NCBI GenBank assembly: GCA_015061805.1
Contig: SUVV01000011.1
Location: 1-64,000 of the forward strand
Source of the DNA: Lentisphaerota bacterium
GTDB lineage: Bacteria; Verrucomicrobiota; Lentisphaeria; Victivallales; Victivallaceae
Length of the DNA stretch: 64,000 bases
Direction of reading: 5' to 3'
Shown: piece after piece, positions 59,238 through 64,000 of the stretch
Layout: every line of letters begins with the position of its first letter
How positions within the stretch are numbered: the first letter of the stretch is position 1
Notes under the pieces: model-generated
What the model was told of the DNA's origin: nothing
Database searches by the model: none
The model's input: the letters and a program-made list of their open reading frames with translations, nothing else
Translations under genes and position numbers: made by a program

Positions 59238-60800
59238 ATGAATAAAAAAATCTGTACTCTCATTGCTGTATTCAGCGCGGTTGCCTTATTTGCTTCAACT
59301 CCCGCAACCAAAAGCGATATGCAGTTCGCTCTGGACAAAGTGGATCAGGGCGGCGAATATCTTTTCGTCTCATCAAGCGTCCAGGAATATGTAAAATTCC
59401 TTGAAGAACTGCCGCCGTCCCGGAAAGTCGAAGTCCGGCTGCAGCAGTTGATCCTGCGTACCATGTACCGGGTGATCGGGATGAATTTGGTCAAAGCACA
59501 GGCAACAAGTTCCAAAGAGGTTGCGCCGGGATGCTGGGTCTACAAATCCTACCACTATCTGGGCAGGAAAAACATGCAGTTGCCCAGTATTTTCAGTTGC
59601 ATGGGAAATTCCAACCGGAAACTTGATCTGGCAAATCTGCCCGCCAACACACTCGCCGCCGCCTCGATAGATATCGATTTCGGAGCGATATATAATTTAC
59701 TGAGCCGGGAGTTATCCTCCATCGATGAATTGAAAAATGTTCTCCCCGCCATGGAGGAGAGTGCCAAACAGCAAGGTATCGATGTAAAAAAACTCACCGC
59801 TTCAATCAATGGCACGTTCAAATTCTGTATTGCCGGAACCACCCCCGCTGACCTTGCGATACGCATTGATATCCCCGATCGGAACGGCGAAGTTTCCGCC
59901 TTTATCCGCAAAAGTTTACGTCTGGCCCCCGATGCCGGCGAAACCACTTTGCCGCTCTTTTTCATGCCGGTCAAGGTCAAATTCAACAACCGGAACATCA
60001 CGATTTCCAATCAGAATCAGCTTTCTGCTGCGGCCGGAACGCTCGGTCAAGTCCCCGCCTTTGCCAATTATATTTCCCGCATCGGTGACATCGGCGACTC
60101 CTACGCTCTGGTCAACCTCAATCAGCAGATGATCAACACCATCAATGCGATGCTGCCTCCGGAACTGCGCAAAACGCTGACGCTCGTTCCGGTTTCCGCA
60201 CTTTTGATCGGCAGAAACGATCAGGATGGTATCCTCGCCATCGGAGCCGCCAATTTCTCCGGAACCAAAATGGTCACTGTCGGCACGACTTCGATTCTGA
60301 CCGGAATGCTCATCCCGGCTCTCAAAACCGCCCGTGACCGGGGACAGCAAGTCAACTGTATACACAATTTGAAACTGATCGCAACCGCGCTCGCAATGTA
60401 CGCCTGCGATAACAAAGATGCCCTGCCCGCCGGAAACGGCATCAGAGGATTGCAGGAACTTGTGGATAAAGAATATATCACAATTGAAGACTTCTCCTGC
60501 AGAGCCAAGCCGATCGTCTATCCGGATAAGAAACTGACCGCCGCCTGCCCCTACATCTACATTGGAGGTATCTATGGCAAAATTACTCCTGATGGGGTAA
60601 ATCTGCCGGTTATATTTGAAAAACCCGGTTTCCATCCGCACACCAAACATGTTAATGTCGCCTTTGCCGACGGTCACGTTGAATCGGTCATTGTTGACAA
60701 TTACAACACCCCGGCACAAGTCATCGGCGCGCTCAACGTCAAGCACAAATATCCGGCGGAACTGTTGGACAAAATGGTTCGGGCGGTTGCTGAAAATTGA
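59238..60800 (+). CDS. Exported two-domain protein: DUF-like sensor region plus prepilin-like H-X9-DG domain
   Basis: A 520-residue protein with a signal peptide (1-20, LFAS). Residues ~25-370 are homologous to the upstream 58058 product. Residues ~370-520 begin with SILTGMLIPALKTARDRG, like the end of a prepilin helix, and go on to NLKLIATALAMYACDNKDALPAGNGIRGLQELV and the H-X9-DG motif HTKHVNVAFADGHV. This second part is homologous to the 57465 product. The protein is therefore equivalent to a fusion of its two upstream neighbours. Function unknown; possible surface assembly. Confidence 0.78.
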   Translation: MNKKICTLIAVFSAVALFASTPATKSDMQFALDKVDQGGEYLFVSSSVQEYVKFLEELPPSRKVEVRLQQLILRTMYRVIGMNLVKAQATSSKEVAPGCWVYKSYHYLGRKNMQLPSIFSCMGNSNRKLDLANLPANTLAAASIDIDFGAIYNLLSRELSSIDELKNVLPAMEESAKQQGIDVKKLTASINGTFKFCIAGTTPADLAIRIDIPDRNGEVSAFIRKSLRLAPDAGETTLPLFFMPVKVKFNNRNITISNQNQLSAAAGTLGQVPAFANYISRIGDIGDSYALVNLNQQMINTINAMLPPELRKTLTLVPVSALLIGRNDQDGILAIGAANFSGTKMVTVGTTSILTGMLIPALKTARDRGQQVNCIHNLKLIATALAMYACDNKDALPAGNGIRGLQELVDKEYITIEDFSCRAKPIVYPDKKLTAACPYIYIGGIYGKITPDGVNLPVIFEKPGFHPHTKHVNVAFADGHVESVIVDNYNTPAQVIGALNVKHKYPAELLDKMVRAVAEN

Positions 60801-60823
60801 TTCACCTCAAAGGAATAAAGAAT

Positions 60824-62086
60824 ATGCGCTTCACGGGAATAACTCTGTTGATAACGGCAATTGCATTCACCGCATTTGCCGCACCGGAAACAACTGCTAA
60901 AACTAAAACTGCTCAAGCCAAAAAGAGTGTTACCGCAAAAAAAGCAATTGCTCCGAAGAAAAAAATCAACAAAAATCAGAAAAAACGGATTCCTCCCCCC
61001 GCTCTCGTAAACATCTCCGTAATGGCTCCCAACGGCGGCGATATCACTGCGATCATGCTCAAAGCAATAAAGACCCGGACTCCCCAAATCGTCTTTGACA
61101 AACCGGGTATCTACGAAATGCAGCCGATTGCCCTGCCCCGTCAGGTGCGGATCATCCTTAATGATGGCGTGACCATCAAGGCGTTGCCGCAGAAAATTGT
61201 CAAAGGCAGTAAAGTTAAAGCACTTCCGGGACTTTTCAGCGCCAACAGAGTAAAACAAATCCACATCAAAGGCAATGGAAATGCCGTGATCCAGGGCGGC
61301 GAATTGCCGGTGTTTGCATTCAGCAGTTCCAACAACCTCTCGGTTACCGGAGTGACTGTCACCGGTGGCAAGTGCGCCATTGATGCCAACAACTGCTGGA
61401 ATTTCCGGATTTCAGACAGCGCATTTGACAACGTTTCCGGCGAAGCCGCGATCTTCACCGCCGGCGGCTGGAACCACATGAACAATGTCCAATTCCGCAA
61501 CATGCCCTGTCACGCGTTGACCATTGTCGCCAGCAGCAATGGCAGAATTCCCAATATGACCTTGGATAACTGCGAATTTTTCAACAACAACACTTCTGTC
61601 AAAGTGATTGCTCCTGCGAAATTCACCATCAAACCGGTCGATCCCAAAAAGAATCCGAAATACCGTCCGCCCCGGTTGAATTTCCGGAACTGCCGCTTTT
61701 TCAACAACTCCGGCACCGACCTTGAACTCTACGGCGCACTTGACAACGCTTTGGTACGTATTGAAAACAATGTGTTCACCAATCCCGCCAACCGTGCGAT
61801 CAAGTTCAGGGAATTCATCGCAGGCAACGGAGTTTCCGCCGAGATATACAACACCATATTCCGTCCGGCAAAAACTAATCCCGGCATTCCGATTCTGGTT
61901 CATTCACTCCAGGATAAGCCCTTCGGAAATATCAAATTCGTCAAAACCACCGTCTGCCAGCCGGTGAATAAAAAAGCCATCGCCTTTGAATTGAAAAAAA
62001 ATCAGGGCAATATCGCCGGTACCTTGCCGGTGGTCGCCGATGATGGCAGTGTCAAAAATGCAGAACTTGTCATGGAGGGAAAATAA
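60824..62086 (+). CDS. Exported right-handed beta-helix protein with basic linker
   Basis: A 420-residue protein. A signal peptide (ending AFAA) is followed by a Lys/Ala/Thr-rich stretch (~25-60; AKKSVTAKKAIAPKKKINKN). The rest has the pectate-lyase/beta-helix layout: an edge motif APNGGDITAIMLKAI...DKPGIYEM, then repeated short strands with Asn ladders (NNLSVTGVTVTGGKCAIDANNCWNFRISDSAF, split here for family features only). Such folds bind or cleave acidic polysaccharides; no catalytic residues are obvious. ATG 60824 has an AAAGGA site. It overlaps the flavin reductase gene by one base. Confidence 0.78.
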   Translation: MRFTGITLLITAIAFTAFAAPETTAKTKTAQAKKSVTAKKAIAPKKKINKNQKKRIPPPALVNISVMAPNGGDITAIMLKAIKTRTPQIVFDKPGIYEMQPIALPRQVRIILNDGVTIKALPQKIVKGSKVKALPGLFSANRVKQIHIKGNGNAVIQGGELPVFAFSSSNNLSVTGVTVTGGKCAIDANNCWNFRISDSAFDNVSGEAAIFTAGGWNHMNNVQFRNMPCHALTIVASSNGRIPNMTLDNCEFFNNNTSVKVIAPAKFTIKPVDPKKNPKYRPPRLNFRNCRFFNNSGTDLELYGALDNALVRIENNVFTNPANRAIKFREFIAGNGVSAEIYNTIFRPAKTNPGIPILVHSLQDKPFGNIKFVKTTVCQPVNKKAIAFELKKNQGNIAGTLPVVADDGSVKNAELVMEGK

Positions 62087-62655
62087 TGGCAGATAAAGCG
62101 ATCTGGCCGGGCAGCACTCAACTTGCCCCGGTGCCGGCAGTCCTTGTCGGCTGCGGCAATGGTACTGATTTCAAGCATAATCTCATCACGATCGCCTGGG
62201 CTGGCATCGTCTGTTCGACGCCGCCGATGGTGAGTGTCAGTATCCGCCCGGAACGTTATTCCCGGGGACTGGTCGAAAGCACCGGTGAATTCACCATCAA
62301 CGTCCCCTCCGTCGCGATGGCACATGCAGTTGATTACTGCGGCATGGTCTCCGGACGGGATATCGATAAATTCGCGGCAGTAAATCTCACCGCCCGCAAA
62401 GGCAGCAAAGTTGCCGCTCCGATCATTGAAGAGTGCCCGCTCGCGCTGGAATGCAAAGTTGTTCACTCGCTCAAACTGGGTTCTCACATCATGTATGTCG
62501 GTGAAGTGGTCGCGGTTCAGGTCGACCGCAACTTTATCGATGAGAAGGGCAAATTTGACCTTGCCAAAGCCGATATTCTCGGTTACGCTCACGGCAACTA
62601 CTACGGCTTGGGCGAAGCAGTCGGTTCATTCGGCTTCTCGATCAAGAAAAAGTAA
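62086..62655 (+). CDS. Flavin reductase-like protein (FMN-binding split barrel)
   Basis: A 189-residue cytoplasmic protein of the flavin-reductase/NADH:FMN family: PVPAVLVGCGN, NLITIAWAGIVCSTPPMVSVSIRP, the LVESTGEFTINVP segment and an ending ILGYAHGNYYGLGEAVGSFGFS are typical. Such proteins use FMN to reduce substrates or to supply reduced flavin. It starts on the last base of the preceding stop codon, so it is tightly coupled to the beta-helix gene despite an unrelated location. Followed by a strong terminator. Confidence 0.85.
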   Translation: MADKAIWPGSTQLAPVPAVLVGCGNGTDFKHNLITIAWAGIVCSTPPMVSVSIRPERYSRGLVESTGEFTINVPSVAMAHAVDYCGMVSGRDIDKFAAVNLTARKGSKVAAPIIEECPLALECKVVHSLKLGSHIMYVGEVVAVQVDRNFIDEKGKFDLAKADILGYAHGNYYGLGEAVGSFGFSIKKK

Positions 62656-62679
62656 CAGATAAATCCGTACAAAAAAGAT

Positions 62680-62717
62680 TTCGCCGGCTGGGATCACTCT
62701 CAACCGGCGAATTTTTT
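62680..62717 (+). terminator. Rho-independent terminator
   Basis: TTCGCCGG (62680-62687) pairs with CCGGCGAA (62704-62711) and an inner TGGGA/TCTCA stem continues the hairpin. Six T follow. Confidence 0.88.
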
Positions 62718-62742
62718 CTGAAATATCTGTTATGTAAAAATT

Positions 62743-63702
62743 TCACTTCACCATTTTACCGCCTTTGTAGACACGGTCAATACTGGCGAGCAGTTTCGCC
62801 CAGCAGAAGGGGCGCTTTTTGGGATCATTATGGAGAGTTGCCATCAGCAGTTCTTCAAAGTTGGGCGGCACATCGGGATTGTGTTCACTCAAAGGAGTGA
62901 TATCACCTTTACGCATTGCAACGACGATTTCCGCGATATTGCGCCCTTTGTAGGGCAGATGTCCGCCGGAGAGGCAATAGTAGACCGTCGCACCGAGAGA
63001 GAAAATATCACTGGTGCAATCCACGTTGCGCGAATCCATATACTGCTCCGGCGACATAAAGCCGGGAGAACCGAGCGATGTGCCATCCATCGTCAACACC
63101 GTATCGGAATTGAGCAGAGATTTGGCAATACCGAAGTCCAACACCTTGATAACGCTGTTGTCATCGATCATGATATTGGAAGGTTTGATATCCCGGTGGA
63201 GCAGTTTCATCGAATCCCACGCATAGCGGAAAGCATTGGCAAGCACGCCCATCATGTAGATACAGTATTCACTGGTAAAGACATAATTGAGATGCACCAT
63301 CTGTGAAAGGTTCAATCCGGAAACATATTCCATCACGATATATTCCGAACCGTCATCAAACCAGGAATCGTAGGTCTGCACGATGTTTTCATGGGAAAGT
63401 TCGCTCAGCAGTTTGAATTCCCGGCGGAAACGCTCCCTGCCGGTGCTTTTGCCGCGCAAATCACTCTTGAGAACTTTCAACACATAGCGGGAATCAAAAT
63501 CATCCAGCGGATGACAGAGAAAGATCTTGCCCATGCCGCCTTCGGAAATCGCTTTCAACACCCGGTAGTTGCCGACGACACAACCGGCACTGACGGTGGC
63601 AAAGGAGTCCGGACCGCTGACCACCGGAGCGGTTCCCGGTTCACAGACGATCGTTTTATCAAAATCGTCAATTTGATTGTTTTCAAGATTTTCGTCGAGC
63701 AT
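62743..63702 (-). CDS. Hanks-type serine/threonine protein kinase
   Basis: A 319-residue protein kinase. The Gly loop is SEGGMGKI (53-60), the ATP Lys is Lys76 (YVLKVLK), the catalytic loop HRDIKPSN (169-176), DFG 189-191 and the activation-segment end SPEQ (217-220). It has no transmembrane or PASTA segment, so it is cytoplasmic, unlike PknB. An N-terminal 45-residue extension carries DKTIV, a likely phosphorylation site that FHA domains recognise in related systems. The DxK in the catalytic loop predicts Ser/Thr specificity. No cognate phosphatase is adjacent. Confidence 0.92.
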   Translation of the reverse strand: MLDENLENNQIDDFDKTIVCEPGTAPVVSGPDSFATVSAGCVVGNYRVLKAISEGGMGKIFLCHPLDDFDSRYVLKVLKSDLRGKSTGRERFRREFKLLSELSHENIVQTYDSWFDDGSEYIVMEYVSGLNLSQMVHLNYVFTSEYCIYMMGVLANAFRYAWDSMKLLHRDIKPSNIMIDDNSVIKVLDFGIAKSLLNSDTVLTMDGTSLGSPGFMSPEQYMDSRNVDCTSDIFSLGATVYYCLSGGHLPYKGRNIAEIVVAMRKGDITPLSEHNPDVPPNFEELLMATLHNDPKKRPFCWAKLLASIDRVYKGGKMVK

Positions 63703-63815
63703 AAAGCAGAATATGACCTGTTAGTTTTTGATATGCTATAAGATAGCATCATCCCCCTACATTGTCAAACAGTAATGTAAAAAAAAGGTCAATTTTTCTG
63801 CACGGAAGCGAACGG

Positions 63816-64000
63816 TTATTTTTTCAGCACAAAGTCGGCCAGTTCAGGAATTTTCGTCAGTTTATCTTTGGCAGAATCCGGAAATTTGTTCCGTTCTATC
63901 ACCGTCAGCATGCACTTCAAAGCAGAAAGCCGTTTTTTGTATCCATAAATATTGGAACCACGATAACTTTCGATTTCCCGGAACAGAAGTTCCATTACAG
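63816..64000 (-). CDS. Hypothetical protein, 3' part only at the window edge
   Basis: An open frame runs from the right edge to TAA at 63818-63816. Its last ~60 residues are helical and basic (LLFREIESYRGSNIYGYKK, then ALKCMLTVIERNKFPDSAKD and ELADFVLKK). An ATG at 63995 could be a start, but the frame continues off the window, so the true start is unknown. I do not recognise the family. It reads in the same direction as the kinase gene, 113 bp upstream of it. Confidence 0.55.
   Translation of the reverse strand, partial: VMELLFREIESYRGSNIYGYKKRLSALKCMLTVIERNKFPDSAKDKLTKIPELADFVLKK

Overview
The window is a stretch of bacterial chromosome of about 50% GC. Most genes sit in short operons with Shine-Dalgarno sites, and the proteome is rich in secreted lipoproteins, calcineurin-like phosphoesterases and prepilin-like H-X9-DG proteins. 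The gene content (H-X9-DG proteins, DUF3142, AtuA/DUF4387, sialidase and acetylxylan esterase, GntR regulators with LacI-type sensors, a Hanks kinase) points to the PVC superphylum, most likely Lentisphaerota (Victivallis-like). That is inferred from gene content; no rRNA is present. One tRNA (Val, UAC) is present. At least fourteen genes are preceded by a very uniform sigma70-type promoter, TTGnnn-N16/17-TATATT.

Layout. 1-3.0 kb: the start of a minus-strand lipoprotein hydrolase, then an AT-rich island with a 651-aa protein carrying seven treble-clef zinc-ribbon repeats around a Vsr/DUF559-like nuclease fold. 3.0-7.2 kb: a ConA-like hypothetical and a three-gene efflux operon (FUSC-type inner-membrane protein, HlyD-type adaptor, TolC-like lipoprotein). 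7.4-9.3 kb: exported LD-carboxypeptidase (S66), PHP phosphoesterase, tRNA-Val. 9.4-14.7 kb: a translationally coupled envelope glycosylation operon (GtrA-GT39 fusion, GT2, polysaccharide deacetylase, multispan membrane protein). 14.6-18.0 kb (minus): proA, a MATE exporter and a nucleoside deoxyribosyltransferase-like gene. 18.2-23.7 kb: two phosphoesterases, a lipase-like lipoprotein, a lactonase-like propeller lipoprotein and a pterin-synthase-like protein with a zinc ribbon but no catalytic Cys.

23.7-24.3 kb is a non-coding array of three tandem ~200-bp units that keep the same hairpins, with paired compensatory base changes; read on the minus strand each unit ends in an intrinsic terminator. 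It lies directly downstream of a minus-strand catabolic operon (29.86 to 24.29 kb: MR/MLE enolase-superfamily enzyme, M20 amidohydrolase, TtdA/TtdB-type hydro-lyase, AtuA, DUF4387), which is divergent from a LysR regulator with overlapping promoters. I consider the array and this operon the most promising undescribed items, together with the zinc-ribbon nuclease, a 3-dehydroquinase-SDR fusion at 31.9 kb and a 16-bp hairpin that buries the ribosome-binding site of an ankyrin gene at 40.7 kb.

30.9-42.6 kb: an MDR reductase / DHQase-SDR / sialidase operon, a DUF3142 plus solenoid pair, acetylxylan esterase, a stand-alone mraY, an ankyrin protein and a CPA2 antiporter. 42.9-47.9 kb: a 1693-aa RTX/AIDA-repeat protein with an N-terminal metzincin motif. 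48.0-55.4 kb: leuCD, a DEAD-box helicase, and a GntR-regulated DegT aminotransferase / Gfo-Idh-MocA dehydrogenase operon whose regulator has a perfect palindromic operator at its own promoter. 55.4-64 kb: an exported alpha-toroid-like protein, a five-gene operon of H-X9-DG and related exported proteins ending in a flavin reductase, a Ser/Thr kinase, and a gene cut by the window edge.
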